NCBI RefSeq assembly: GCF_032854445.1
Contig: NC_088295.1
Span: forward strand, 54,851,249 to 54,915,248
Direction of reading: 5' to 3'
From: Liolophura sinensis
Taxonomy: Eukaryota > Mollusca > Polyplacophora > Chitonida > Chitonidae
DNA: 64,000 nucleotides
The notes beneath the pieces were generated by a model, which saw only the letters and a program-made list of their open reading frames with translations, ran no database searches and had not been told where the DNA came from. This document shows, piece by piece, positions 1 to 11,362 of the stretch. The position numbers were made by a program, and so were the translations under genes. Position 1 is the first letter of the stretch. Each line of letters starts with the position of its first letter.

Positions 1-1066
1 AGGCAACTGGGTGAGTTTAAGCAGGCGATCTGGTTTAACATCCTGTTGACTTTCTTGACAACCCATTGGGCCCTTCGGAAAGCTTGGAACCTCTTGACTT
101 CATATAAGTGTGGAGTATAAATCAGTACAGATGGTTTCAAATCTGATGTCATTTTCATCGTTTCTCCACGCAGAATCAACTCGGCGCTGTCGTGCCTCGT
201 CGATCCATTTTCACTCGTGCTTTCTCCATTACTGACAGATTTAAGACATCCTAAAAGGTCTACTGCCTCAAAAGCGGTCATACTGAAGCGCTTACAAGCA
301 AGAGCAAATTCGCTTTAGATGTAACATCAGCAAGAAGTCCATGTGGTCTTACACTCAGGCCCCACGTTAAGTGACTAACCAGAGTTACACCCTAATTCTT
401 CTAATATTTGGGACAGATATGAGAAAAAAGAAATGAAATAATCTTGCTACAATTACATGTATACTGGCTAAAAAGAGCAGACCAGGTCTCCCAAAAATTA
501 AAAGAAATAGGGTAGATCGCCCATCAGACGATTTACAGAATCCAATGATATTTTGGCCAAAGGGAAGTTACTCTCAACGACTTTGGGCTTGGCTAACCAC
601 TATAGGCCTATACAAACCCTTTTTTTGTTTGTTTTTGTTTTTCTAGAGTGCATTGTAACTTATTGTATACACACTATTTTCTTTATATGAATACAAATGA
701 ATCCCCAAGCCCTTCACTTAAAGTGTGTCTTTTTAAAAGTATCTACATGTAGATGCATTGGTGATGGGAAATCCGGCTATGTCGGGAGGCGTGGGGTGTG
801 TGTGTGGAGAGGGACCATATCTCATGCTAAGAACAAGATGCTTATCAGCGTACTACATTGGCGTGGTGTCCACATGCATCAATTCTGTGTCAAGTCTGAT
901 TAAATTTAGGACTTGTTTACAGCATCCATCTTATGTGTAGACTTTATACAAGCTGCTTAGTTGACAATCCTATTGTTTTATCTTACAACCAATAAAGCGT
1001 TGTTGCAAACTGCTGTACTCGAACAGGTCTTTGTAATGACGTACCCATACGTGATAGGGCTCTATC
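1..1066. other. Non-coding stretch, no gene recognised
   Basis: AT-rich sequence with no convincing exon. Short open frames at 697-940 show no family resemblance. A good splice-donor-like GTGAGT lies at 11-16, so the first ten bases could be the end of an exon of a plus-strand gene outside the window, but ten bases cannot be tested. Bases about 410-520 resemble 36760-36870 and are listed separately as a dispersed repeat. Confidence 0.6.
410..520 (+). repeat. Dispersed repeat, copy 1 (partner near 36.8 kb)
   Basis: This stretch and 36760-36870 share an ordered set of words: 'atatgagaaaa', 'aatcttgcta' versus 'tattcttgcta', 'aattacatgta' versus 'aattacatata', 'tggctaaaa', 'accaggt' and 'tcccaaa'. 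They are in the same orientation. This is a diverged two-copy interspersed repeat of unknown class with no coding potential seen. Confidence 0.6.
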
Positions 1067-1350
1067 AAGATCACCAAAAGTCGACGCAGTTTAATGATCT
1101 TTGACCGTTGAACAACATTTTGTCTTTGTTATCGGCTTGCTTCAAATATTATCATCCCAGTGATGATTAAACAGAATATATAAAATTTGCATATCTTTCA
1201 GGTCTTTCTTTTGTTACATCGTTCTTTACTGACTTGTTGTTAAAACAAGAAATCAGTTTATCTTAACTGAACCTGTTGCATAGAATACCGTTCGTGTCAT
1301 TGCACAAATACACCTTGTGAAGTACATTTAGCTGAAGCCTCGCGTACATA
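1067..1350 (+). repeat. Duplicated unit, copy A
   Basis: Begins near 'gatcaccaaaagtcgacgca' and shares blocks in the same order with copies at about 2711 and 5740: 'gtcgacgcagtt', 'gaacaac', 'ttgttatcggctt', 'gttctttac', 'aaacaag', 'cagttt', 'gaacctgttgcatagaatac' and 'catttagctgaa'. Similarity to copy B may continue downstream (about 1420-1490 versus about 3400-3480). No terminal inverted repeat, poly-A tail or coding sequence was seen, so the class is unknown. Confidence 0.7.
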
Positions 1351-2499
1351 CATGAATCTCGCGTCCTTCCCCACGAGCACAATCCTAGCAGTTATGTTTG
1401 AAATACACATGCTGATCTACAAAATGCGACTTTCAATGGCCATGTGCCGATCTCTGCATTCAAAAGACAAAACCCGCAGCCTGTTTTAAATCAGAAAGAT
1501 GAATATCTTATCAAAATTTATTTGCACATGCAAATTGCACATGGAGATTATGACAACTGAAATCAATGAACCTTTTCCGAGAAAGTCATACCGAAGTGTA
1601 ATTTTGGACAAACAATTTGGCGATTTGTAAATTGTCCAATGTTTATGCTAAGGCTTACAGTTTTGTGAACTTGCAAATGTTCCCAAACGACATGAAAAGT
1701 TTAGATTCCAACTGAAAGTATTATTATAGTAAAAATCAAAAACCGTTTCTATTTAATACCTTCTAAGAGTTTTTGTGCTATTTTATTCCAAACTATACTG
1801 AATGGAAATCTGACAGGTGTGTACAGTTTTGTTAACTTTCAAATGTCCCAAAGGGCAAGAAAACTGACATGTATATAACAATGTCTTGTACCTTGCAGGA
1901 AATACTGCTTGTGCTGTAGTTTGAATAAAAGGGCAATTTGTAAAATAGTATAGGTATATTTAGATGAAGCCACCCGGACATAAAGGTAACATTTTCACAG
2001 CAAGAGTCTACCTTTGCTCTTAACAACCCATAAAGGAGGCTTTACTGGAGATTTTGTCAATGTTTGCTAATTAAATAAAATTCTCTGCATTTACGAAGAA
2101 CAGCTCAAATTATGGCCTTTCCGTAATAATCATAATCGTACCTGTATTATATATAGTGTTAAAATGATTCAGCACCCTAAAAAAAGGTAGGAAAACAGTT
2201 TTATATATTTTAGTCACTTTATTACCGATTTTGAACAGAAACATCTACTCAGTAGACCGTTTAACAAAAGAAGCCAAAACAGAGAGGAATCAGTTTCTCT
2301 TCTATGCCTACAATGGTCTGAACCCCAGTATATGAAAGGCTTATTCTCCCCGTAGCCAGCAGAAACTATCCGACACTGCGAGAAAATCCCTTCCAACAAT
2401 GTGAAGCATTCTTCCACTTGATGACGTTCCTGGAAACAACAACAACCCAACTTCACTTACAAGCAACGAATCAACCCTCAGCCAAACAACCGCAAAATA

Positions 2500-3020
2500 T
2501 AAAAGAACTGTCAGACCAGCCTGTGCGGATCGTGGTCTCCAGAGTTGACGTAAACTCCTCCACTGAGACGTCCTACATGAATGCCGGTCATTTGATGGAT
2601 GCTTATCAACTTAGGATCAGCTCAAAAGCAAGAGAAAGTCAGCATATTGCTGAAAAAAAAAAAAAACAAGATCCAGCAAAACTCTAAGGAGATCTTCCAG
2701 ACTGTAGAAGCACAAGATGACCAAACGTCGACGCGGTTCACTACCTGTGAACAACCCTATGTTCTTGTTATCGGCTTAATTCAAGGATTATCATCTGGGT
2801 GAGGATTGAATGAAAAAAAAGAAAATATTTGAAATCTGCATGGGCCTACATGATTTGCCTTTTTTTCATAATTTCGTTCTTTACTTAATAACACTGAAAA
2901 CAAGAAAGCCAGATTAACGCATTTGAACCTGTTGTATAGAATACTGTTTGTGCTATAACTATAATAAAACTGCAGCTTGTTAAATCTTCCAAGGACATTT
3001 AGCTGAAACTATGCCTGACA
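2500..3020 (+). repeat. Duplicated unit, copy B
   Basis: The second and longest readable copy of the unit at 1067 and 5540. The upstream half (2500-2700) also matches copy C: 'gacgtaaactcc' versus 'aacgcaaactcc', 'aaaagcaaga' versus 'aaaagcaagt', and 'atccagcaaaactcta' versus 'acccagcaaaactctta'. The downstream half carries 'cgtcgacgcggttcac', 'gaacctgttgtatagaatac' and 'gacatttagctgaaac'. The open frames here at 2418-2802 are not conserved in the other copies and are not called as genes. Confidence 0.7.
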
Positions 3021-3689
3021 TAAAAGTGAAACTTCAACTGGAGATGCTCCCGCTTGCCTGAACAACATATACTTCCACGGGAGTACAATTCCTCAGGTAA
3101 CGTTTAACGGAAAAGGCATTGAATTTTGGAATAGCTTTCTTATCCATGAGTAAAGATTACCAAAATAATGTTCTCAAAATTTCTTCCCGCTGATGAACAT
3201 AGGAAAAAAGGTGATGTCACATCAGAGTTCCTATTCAATATAGCTATGGTCATAGAAGACCACCATATAATTCAAACATTTGAATGTCTTTAACACTCTT
3301 TAAAACATCTAAAATGATAAATGGCAGTATTTTCACGCATGGTTTCCACTTGTCTGTCTGTCTTCAAATTTTAGCTTTCAATTTTTTCTTCAGAAAACAT
3401 GCGTATGCAACTTTTAATGGTCATGCGTCTATACGTCCCATTAAAAAGATGGAATTCTCAATCGGTTTTAAATCGGGCATCCTCCATGGAAATCAACACG
3501 ATACAAAGCAGTGCACAAAACATATGCGCAGATAATTTGTAGCACAGGCCTTTTGCAAAGGTCCAAAGAGGCCAACAAAGTCCTCCAACTGAAAAATTTT
3601 AAAAAAGCAGTCAACTTCTGTTTTGAAAAAAAAAATCTAGCAGCATTTTTTTGCACTCATATGCCTCGTGTCATTTATAAATCAGAGGC

Positions 3690-3945
3690 CCCGGTGATGG
3701 ACAGGTTAGTTAGCGTGCTAGCGCAGAACTATAACTCAGGAGCCTCTCATTACCGTGTTAGTTCTGAATCCAAGTCCAGCTCATGCTGTGTTCCTCTCTC
3801 GAAAGTTCTGCCAGCAACTTGCGGATAGGCGTGGGTTTCCCCCGGCCTCGGCAGCATAATGCTGGCCGCTTCGTATATGAGTGAAATATTCTTGTGTACG
3901 GCGTAAATCACCAGTCAAATAAACAATGAAATAAATTTACAAATC
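3690..3945 (+). mobile_element. tRNA-derived SINE, full-length but diverged
   Basis: The head resembles a tRNA promoter: 'gttagttagcgtgctagcgc' near the A-box position and 'ctgaatccaagtcc' at the B-box position. The body contains 'gcgtgggtttccccc' and 'cataatgctggccg'. The 3' end has 'gtgaaatattcttgtgtacg' followed by 'caccagtcaaataaac'. The same order is seen in the copies near 31.6, 33.6, 35.9 and 58.7 kb. It encodes no protein; the open frame at 3511-3828 is a chance overlap. Confidence 0.85.
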
Positions 3946-4120
3946 AAATGAAAGTTTAGACTCAGTTATTATTCGTTTAAAATTAAATCTTTTGAAAATT
4001 AAATCTGACTAAAGCAGTGGCGTTAAAAATCTTTCTTTTTTAACTGACTTTACCTATGTTTACTCAGAGCAATTTCTCAGAAAACCGACCTCATCACTGA
4101 AATACATCGCCGGTGGATTT

Positions 4121-4188
4121 CCCGGAAACAATTTTTGATTTTTGTGTATTTACACTGTATAATGTCTTGCATTAAAATTGTTTCCGGG
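4121..4188. repeat. Perfect 15-bp inverted repeat with 38-bp loop
   Basis: CCCGGAAACAATTTT at 4121-4135 is exactly reverse-complemented by AAAATTGTTTCCGGG at 4174-4188. The loop is AT-rich. It could be the terminal arms of a very short MITE or a transcribed hairpin. No surrounding gene was found. Confidence 0.75.
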
Positions 4189-5539
4189 CAAACCATTTTG
4201 CTAATATCCATTTTATGTACCAAACTTCGAAAAAAACATCTTTGGCCTCTAATTTATCACCAGTGTTCCGTCTTACTACTGACATTAGGGTAAAAAAGCA
4301 TGAGCCATATCTGTCTGTTTAAACACAAAACTCTCCAAACAGTCTGTCAAACACCCACTCAGCCAGTCTAATACCAAGATAATGCTCTATCGTTTGTCCG
4401 TTAGCGAATGAAATGTTGTCACAAAACATACAGGGACAATAACGGAGAAGAATCAGTTTCTTGTGTATTCCGATAATATTTCTGACAGACATTCACAGAA
4501 CAATTATGAAACAAACAACACCTCGTCAGCCTTGTTTGGACAAACAGTTGACCTCTACAATCCACATTCCTGATGCCGCTTGGCTCTCTCTCCGTCGCCG
4601 TCCGACACACTTCTAGACAATCCCTTACACGCATGCATAACATTCTTCCAACACTCCAATTTCAAGCCGCAACCAAACCCATCTCCAAACAATCACTTGC
4701 CTTAAAGCTCATGATATGAAACTATGCATCCAAACAGACATTCGCATGCCAGCCGTCAACCAATAAGGATGGTCCAGGTCAATAATCGCAAGGACAATTC
4801 CCAAAACGACGTTCAACACAAACTACCAAAGAACTAGGAAAGTACATAAAGTATGCAAATAGGACGGAATCATACAAAGAGAAGCCGTCAACAGTTTTCA
4901 ATGATGTAGGAAAGACGCAAGGTATGTTCTAGGCGACTGAGTGAAATCCATATTCAAACCGAGTACCATGCTGGAATATAACAAAATACGTATCTCAATT
5001 GCGGTTTGATTGCACCTGTTCCAGTATCCAATACGGCGATCTAATTCAACATGATGAATATACCGCCCTAGGCCCGGGTTAAAGCGGAATTAGGCAAAAT
5101 CATGAAGCAGAGTGCCAGAGATTCCGGACGCTCTGTACATTCTTACTTACAAGAGAATTATACTCAATGTAAAACTTAAGAAACTTGGTGTGAAGGCGTT
5201 TGATGGAATAACCTTGACGCACTTGGGACATTGACTGAAATCGTCAAACAATATGCAGGACGTAACAAATGCTACAAGGCGAGAAATGTATACGGTATAT
5301 TGCTGTCCAAGTACGGATAATTTACAATGTCAAAATTTTAACTATCCCTCTTGTCGTACAGTCTGCGAAAGAGGAAACCATTTTGGTCTGCGCGCCAATA
5401 CAGGCCCAGATAAGATATATCATCTGGAGAACGTGTAGTTTCCTTTAAATCCAGCGAAGGTGGGTAAATATCTAACACAGCCCTTGCTATATATGGATTG
5501 TTTAAGGCTAGCAGATCATAAATATACCGTCCAGTGAAG

Positions 5540-6020
5540 GAAAAAGAACTGCCAAAACTATCTTTACTGACCGTCTTCCCCAGAATTAACGCAAACTCCC
5601 CTACCGGGATGCCCTCCTTGAATAATAACAGTCATACAACTGAAGGATGTAAGAGGCAAATCGCAAAAGCAAAAGCAAGTCAACACTGCGGACCAAGCCA
5701 AGACCCAGCAAAACTCTTAGGCGACTGGCCGGACTGTAGACCAAGATCACCGTATGTCGACGCAGTTCATTACACATGAACAACCGTATGTTTTTGTTAC
5801 CGGCTTTCTTCAAACGCAGTTATCCGTGTGATGATTACAATATAAAGCATTTGAGATCTGAATATATAACTTGTCTTTTTCCGTCAATTCGTTCTTTGCA
5901 AAACTAACCTGAAAACAAGGAAGTCAGTTTATCTCACTTGAGCCTGTTTCATTCGAGCTATACCTAAAATTGTTGTTGGAAACTATTCATAGGTTTAGGG
6001 TTTAGCTGAGACCAGGCCAT
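5540..6020 (+). repeat. Duplicated unit, copy C
   Basis: The third copy of the unit at 1067 and 2500. Shared blocks in order include 'acgcaaactcccc', 'gcaaaagcaagt', 'acccagcaaaactctta', 'tgtcgacgcagttcatta', 'gaacaaccgtatgtt', 'gtgatgattacaa', 'ttcgttctttgc', 'gaaaacaaggaagtcagttt' and 'tttagctgag'. The 81-residue open frame at 5534-5779 lies inside it and is not preserved as a frame in copy B. Confidence 0.65.
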
Positions 6021-7118
6021 TTTTCTGCATATCTGACATACCTTTCAAGCAACCTAACCCTAAAAACTGTGTTCAGTATGAAATAGATACTTCCGGAATT
6101 GTGGGTTCCATTGACCCATAATCTTCTTCTGCATTCAGTTGATGAAATCCGCAGTCGTTTTACAATAACGCACATGTTAACCTACACGTTTCAGGATGTT
6201 TCGGACTAACGGGTTAGTGCTTTGCGGTAAGCGTTTGGCGGCAATGTACAACTATCAGTGACAGCTGTGGACACAGGCGTGGCTTCTTCGGTGACTATGA
6301 CATTTAGAAAGCGTTTCGCATTGTAACTCTCGTGTTTGCGTCAATCAAACTAGTTACATATTTACAACCAACAGGTAAACTGTGCATTGCAATAGGATCA
6401 TAACCGCTAGGCATTAAAATGAACGTACGTTTTTCCAGAGAATATGACCAATAGGTAAAAGTGGCCAAAATTACCTGGCCATATCTCAAACCAATAATCT
6501 GGAAATTTTTTTTTCACACTTACAGTTTTTTAACGTTTCAAAAATTACAAATGACGAAAAATGTCATGATTAGACAAAAAAGCAACGACGCCGTTGAAAT
6601 AAAGTGGCAGTAGTAGGCACGTTTTGAATTCCAAACCGAGATATATCGTAGTATATATAGTGATACGGCACCCATATTTATTTTAGAGAATTATATATGT
6701 CAAACACGAGCTTTGGTTTATGTATTTATTTTGCCTCTACCGGTAGCAGACGGGACTATCAGTTTGTATATGTGTCTGACCGTCAGTCTTTCAGTCCGTC
6801 ACGAATTGGATCGCCTGTGTCCATTTTTTGGTAACGTTTTAACTTCTTGTCAAAACGATTCATCCGATTGAATTGAAAGTTTGTACATGGCTTAACATGA
6901 CAAGTTACACGTCAAGTTCAAGTTTGTTTGGTTATGGGCTTTCACATAGACGATTCCGACCACTCAAACTGGTATCAAGGACACTGCTTTGTTAATACTT
7001 CCAAACTGCTTGGATTGGTGTTTAACACCCTGCTCAAGGTTTTTTTCTTAAGAAGACGACCAGGTTTATGGGTGGCCGAAACCATAGTGCCCGGAGTAAT
7101 ATCACCGACAATATCCAG
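6021..7118. other. Non-coding stretch, nothing recognised
   Basis: No exon, RNA gene or clear repeat was recognised. Frames at 6304-6489 and 6928-7173 are short and resemble no known family; the second runs into the palindromic MITE that starts at 7119. Confidence 0.5.
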
Positions 7119-7356
7119 GTACTCTCAAAAAATTATTCTGTTAATTTTAACACAAAGTCTGTTGTCTGTGTGATGCTAGAATGTATTTTGCTATTACAAC
7201 ACAATATCCTATAATTCTAATAGAATCTTTATGTTGAATTAACAGAATATGTGTGCTATATTTAATTGAACAATCTGCTGCAACAACAGGATACATTCAG
7301 CATCACTCAGACACAGATTTTCTGTTAAAATTAACAGATTAATTTTTGAGTGTACC
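7119..7356. mobile_element. Palindromic MITE-like element, about 240 bp
   Basis: The left arm 'gtactctcaaaaaattattc' continues with 'tgttaattttaacacaaa' and 'tgtctgtgtgatgct'. The right end reads as its reverse complement: 'agcatcactcagacaca', 'tctgttaaaattaacaga' and 'ttaatttttgagtgtac'. The arms are about 65 bases with several mismatches around an AT-rich centre containing 'attctaatagaat'. It has no coding capacity, so it is probably a non-autonomous DNA transposon. A related fragment borders the 34-bp array at about 23730-23868. Confidence 0.75.
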
Positions 7357-8104
7357 TATTGACAGATTAATCTCACGACTTAAAGCCGGGACGTTGAGGA
7401 GTATTCTCCAATGATGTAATAGTGCCCGAAGTGTTTTACCTTGTGCGCGGTATCATGTTGTTGCGGATGCTCGAGGAATAGCATCCAGCAAGTGGCAAAT
7501 CATCCGTTTCGAACTTGGCCCTTTTTACGACACCCCATACACACAAATCCCCAAAAGAAATACATTTCACAGAATGCTTTAAATTGCGGGTCAAGGTGTG
7601 CATGAATATCGCTTTATTAAGGATGCGCATGTTCCAACAGGAGGGCAGTCTTTTCAACACTTGCCTGTCAGTGTATGAGATTGGCATGATACACCATGAC
7701 AAGCATGATGATTTTTTGGCCAAACTTTTTTGTAATCGATAAAGTAAAGGTGGGTGTTGTTAATTTCTGAGGTCTACTGAAGACTTTCGGCCAGTCAGCG
7801 ATAACAGATCGATTAAATGTTATCTTCCATGCTAACTTTTCTCACACAAAGTTTGAATCGTAATCATTCTCTTTAATATACATATATTACAGAAAGCTCT
7901 CCATACAAGTACATGTACACTGTCTTTTTGCTTTCAAATGAGCAGTTCAAGTTAAGCCCTAAATAGAACTATACGGCCAATGTTTTTTTCCGCAGTAGAA
8001 TTGAGACTGCGCACAAATAGTTCTTTCACTGTTCCATGCTAAATGCATACTTTTACACATTGGTACAATTAAACCAACAACCTCATTTAGGCTTATGTGT
8101 AAAG
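7357..8104. other. Non-coding stretch 3' of the WH1 gene
   Basis: No gene recognised. The overlapping frames at 7436-7723 (minus) and 7515-7742 (plus) show no family resemblance. This lies downstream of the minus-strand WH1 gene. Confidence 0.5.
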
Positions 8105-8110
8105 TTTATT
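8105..8110 (-). promoter_or_regulatory. Candidate polyadenylation signal of the WH1 gene
   Basis: TTTATT on the plus strand reads AATAAA on the minus strand, 58 bases past the stop codon of the WH1 gene. The spacing is plausible for a short 3' UTR. The hexamer is common in AT-rich DNA, so support is modest. Confidence 0.45.
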
Positions 8111-8167
8111 TTTACACCAGCCTATACCCTATTGCCACAGACAAGTATATAATATTGAATGAAAGAC

Positions 8168-9258
8168 TCAGGACAATTCATCGAGTGTATCTGCACTGCT
8201 TACGCTGCTTTTGTCCATTCCTTCGGCCAAATCGTCTGTTACACTCATTGGAGGCCGTTCTAGCTTAGTCACATGCACAAAACAACATGGTTGAGAAATC
8301 TCAGCCTTTTGAGGGGGTTTGTATTTTTTCACCTTAGGTTTGCTTGCATCTTTCTTTTTCTTCTTTTTGCTAAGTTTCAACAAGTCATCGTCAGGATTGC
8401 TGATCAGCGACAGCAGGTAATTGTGGAATTCCGCCGCTGCCGCTGTGTCGTCAAAGCTCAGTCCAGCTTGTTTAGTGTGATCCGTGGACAACTGCATCGT
8501 GTGAAAGTTGGAATGCGGTGCTGAGTACTTCGTCAGGTGATCTATAACATCTTTAAACAACACAAAACCGGTACCTTTTTCTGCCATGACGAATTGGAGA
8601 CTTCTCTTGCGATGGTGTTCCCCGGTATCCAGCACTAACAATGGAATTCCCGTGGCAGAAAACTCCCAGTTCTGTTTACCAGTCTTCTTTTCGATGCCAT
8701 TGGCAAAGTACAAATTCGCCAAACAGCGACAAACATGAACCTCCGTTTTGTGGCTCCTAAAAAACATTTCTACCTGCATGAAATCTTGTTCAGTGAGAGA
8801 GTGTGCGGCACTGCTGTTGGTGCTGCACTGGGACGGTTCCGACACATCAGACGATCCGCCAGACATCGTGCTCCATTCAGAGCTATTATTCACAACGGAA
8901 CTGTCTTTAAGAGGAAAAACATGTGCGGGATCAGGATGTGTTGTTGTTGTAACTGGATTGTTTCTCTCCAGACTATCTCTCACAATGGGTCCGTTCTCGC
9001 CCAGTTTATCCCTGGCCACGCTGCTGCGCAGTTTTATCACAGACTCGTACTTTTCTGTAATCTTGTCCAAACCGTCACTCTGTTGACTGGTTGTCTGCAT
9101 CAGACTTTTCTTGACGTAGTGGAAATGGCCTTGGCGGACAGAATAAGTCTCGTTAGGCTTACATAAACTGCCGTATAGTATATCTGGCAGTTCTAACGCC
9201 TCACTAACGGATGTCTGTTCTAATTCTTCTTCGACTGTTGGCAGGTAGCCACGAAACG
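8168..9258 (-). CDS. WH1/EVH1 and CRIB-like protein, 3' exon (partial)
   Basis: Last exon of a gene whose 5' exons were not found. The frame is open from the stop at 8168 up to 9274. Translation upstream of the first Met (9098-9100) still looks coding (GYLPTVEEELEQTSVSEALE, then SVRQGHFHYVKKS), so that Met is not the true start; a splice acceptor probably lies between about 9234 and 9270, and 9258 is my estimate. Numbering from that Met: 50-100 is Ser/Thr-rich; about 108-234 is a WH1 domain with the order seen in WASP (VEMFF near the start, FHTM at 199, then KQAGLSFDDTAAAAEFHNYL); 245-265 is Lys-rich; 268-281 reads ISQPCCFVHVTKLE, matching the CRIB pattern I-S-x-P-x-x-F-x-H. The protein ends 30 residues later with no proline-rich or VCA region. 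In WASP, WH1 binds WIP and CRIB binds Cdc42/Rac; a related Rho-GTPase adaptor role is inference. Confidence 0.85.
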
Positions 9259-9274
9259 CTTCACAAAAGCTCAG

Positions 9275-10789
9275 TTAAACCATGCTGGAAAGCTGGCCGC
9301 CGACCGCTGAATGGCGGAATCCCCCTTCCCGTTGAATGAATCAAACCGCCCAACAAGTCTGCAAAATACAGAAAGAAGAAAATATTTATTTCTCCAGTTA
9401 CATTTGCTTGTAGATCTAGACCAGCAACTTTTTTTGCATCTTTTCCAGTGTGCCACTCAACTTTTAACATTAGAAATGATGTATTCCTGGACAGAGGTCA
9501 GCGCTTATAATAAGTCAATTATAGATTTTAAAAATACGGTTCACTGGTAAAGACAAAGAAAAACCAAAAATGAATAAGACTGATTTTTATTGGATTTTTT
9601 TGGCAACGGAGTTGTGCATTTTAAGACACCGTAATCTACGGTCGTCTGTTGGGACATAGTGGTTGTCAGTAGAGGGCTTTCACAACCTACTTCTGGCAGC
9701 CATATTGGAGCATTGTGGCCATACCAGCCCATGTGAACAGGAATCCAATATGGCTACCTGTCTATCGTTCTGCCAAGGTGATGACGTCACGTGCAACCAC
9801 TCTATAACGTCACGTGTACTGTTTCCTGGAAACAATTTGTTTCAAGGTTCATTTGGCGAATGCATTGATATCTCCACATGACGTAAAAGTTTAGCAGTCT
9901 GCGAGTATTAACTGGCAAAAATGTGATAAGATTTTACCAGTCACAATATGTTCCGAAAAGGCCACCACATTGAATACAATGTTTCAAACACAGTTTAAGC
10001 CTACCCGGTTGAAAAAAATCTAACATTAAATCGAACTATTTTCCTAGGCTATGTTTAATGGTTTGATCTTTTCTTCACCCCTGATTCAGAACTGCATTCC
10101 CAAGACGGTAGACCATACTAACTTCAATTAATAGCTGACCTTATTCGGCACACTGACAAGGTGATTTACCCCCTCCCCCCTCCACACCCCTTTCTCAGAG
10201 TCAGCAGGTGTTGGATCCAACCCACAACTTCATCGGTTTATGTACTCTGAACTGTGGCAATTTCGGCACTTTCTCGGGCCACCCAGGGCTCCTTTAGTGT
10301 TCTGTATTACATACACACAACACACAGCTATGCTCAAACAGCCAGACAGACCTTCGTATTGTTCAAGCAACGTGCACTCACGATGCAGGCAGATTTTAAT
10401 ACAGCACGCAACCTACATTCCCTGGCCCTCGTGTCTCAGCCTTATCTTTCTTTACACAAGCTGAACATCTTTTTTGTCCACAGCTAAATGTCTTTTTGTC
10501 CACAGAGGTCTTGCATGAATGTTTTGACGAAGATGGCTCAGTAACTAAAGCTTATAGTGTATGGGTATACGCCTACGTATGCCTACGCCCTGCCATTCAT
10601 TTCACGAAACGATATACTGTGTCAGAACCAAAGGCGATACAGAGTGGAACAAATAAGATTGACATTGCATTGCTTAGCAAATTGCAATTCTTTTCAAAAT
10701 AAAGGAAAAATGTAACAGAATTCAAGAATGCTTTCTGCTTTCAGGTATACATCACTGTCTTTACAGTAATGGTGTTTTGTTCGATGTCT
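9275..10789. other. Non-coding stretch upstream of the WH1 exon
   Basis: No further exon of the WH1 gene was identified here. Candidate frames (9261-9550, 9663-9881, 10240-10702) overlap each other on both strands and show no conserved motif. The missing 5' exons may be small or lie beyond the repeats to the right. Confidence 0.5.
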
Positions 10790-11191
10790 TGTGTTCTATC
10801 CAGTCACCTGTTTGATCGACGTCCGCAGGTAAACCTACCTTACCATTCTATTAAGTCACGTGTTTGATAGACATCCAGTGGTATACCCATCTTACCTTTC
10901 TATTCAGTCACATGTTCGATTGACATCCAGTGTAAACCCACCTAACCTTTCTATTCAGTCACGTTTGACGTCCAGTGGTAACCCCACCTTACCTTTCTAT
11001 TCAGTCACGTTTCACGTCCAGTGATAAACATACATTACTGGTACCTTTATACTCAGTCACTTGTTTGACGTACAGTGATAAACATACCTTACCTATATAT
11101 TCAATCGCCTGTCTGACGTCCAGTGATAAACGTAGCTTACCTTTCTATTCAGTCACCTGTTTGACGTTCAGGTGTAAACCCACCTTACCTT
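10790..11191 (+). repeat. Degenerate tandem repeat, about 49 bp x 8
   Basis: Copies contain variants of 'tattcagtcacctgtttgac', then 'gtccagtg', 'taaacccacc' and 'ttacctttc'. Units start near 10801, 10850, 10900, 10951, 10997, 11049, 11098 and 11145, so the period varies from about 46 to 52 bases. The open frame at 10975-11310 is built from these repeats and is not a gene. Confidence 0.85.
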
Positions 11192-11346
11192 GCGCAATCT
11201 TCCAAGCAACAGGTAGAGTCTTGCTCAAGCAAAAACATCACCATACAGCTACTGAGCCTTGGGATCGTTGCGAGGCAGGCAGGCAGGGACGTGTACCTGT
11301 GACGTACTGATCGGATGAATACACCCATGAGTTAACAGTGCAGCCT

Positions 11347-11362
11347 CCCCCCCCCCCCCCCC
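11347..11362 (+). repeat. Poly-C run (16 bases)
   Basis: An uninterrupted run of C followed by 'accatcaccat'. The length may be unreliable because homopolymers are hard to sequence. Confidence 0.8.

Noticed and set aside
1..16. Splice donor-like GTGAGT at the left window edge
   Set aside because: Only ten bases of a putative exon are available, which cannot be tested for coding.
10975..11310. 111-codon frame with repeated TLP/SVTCLT residues
   Set aside because: It is derived from the degenerate 49-bp tandem repeat.
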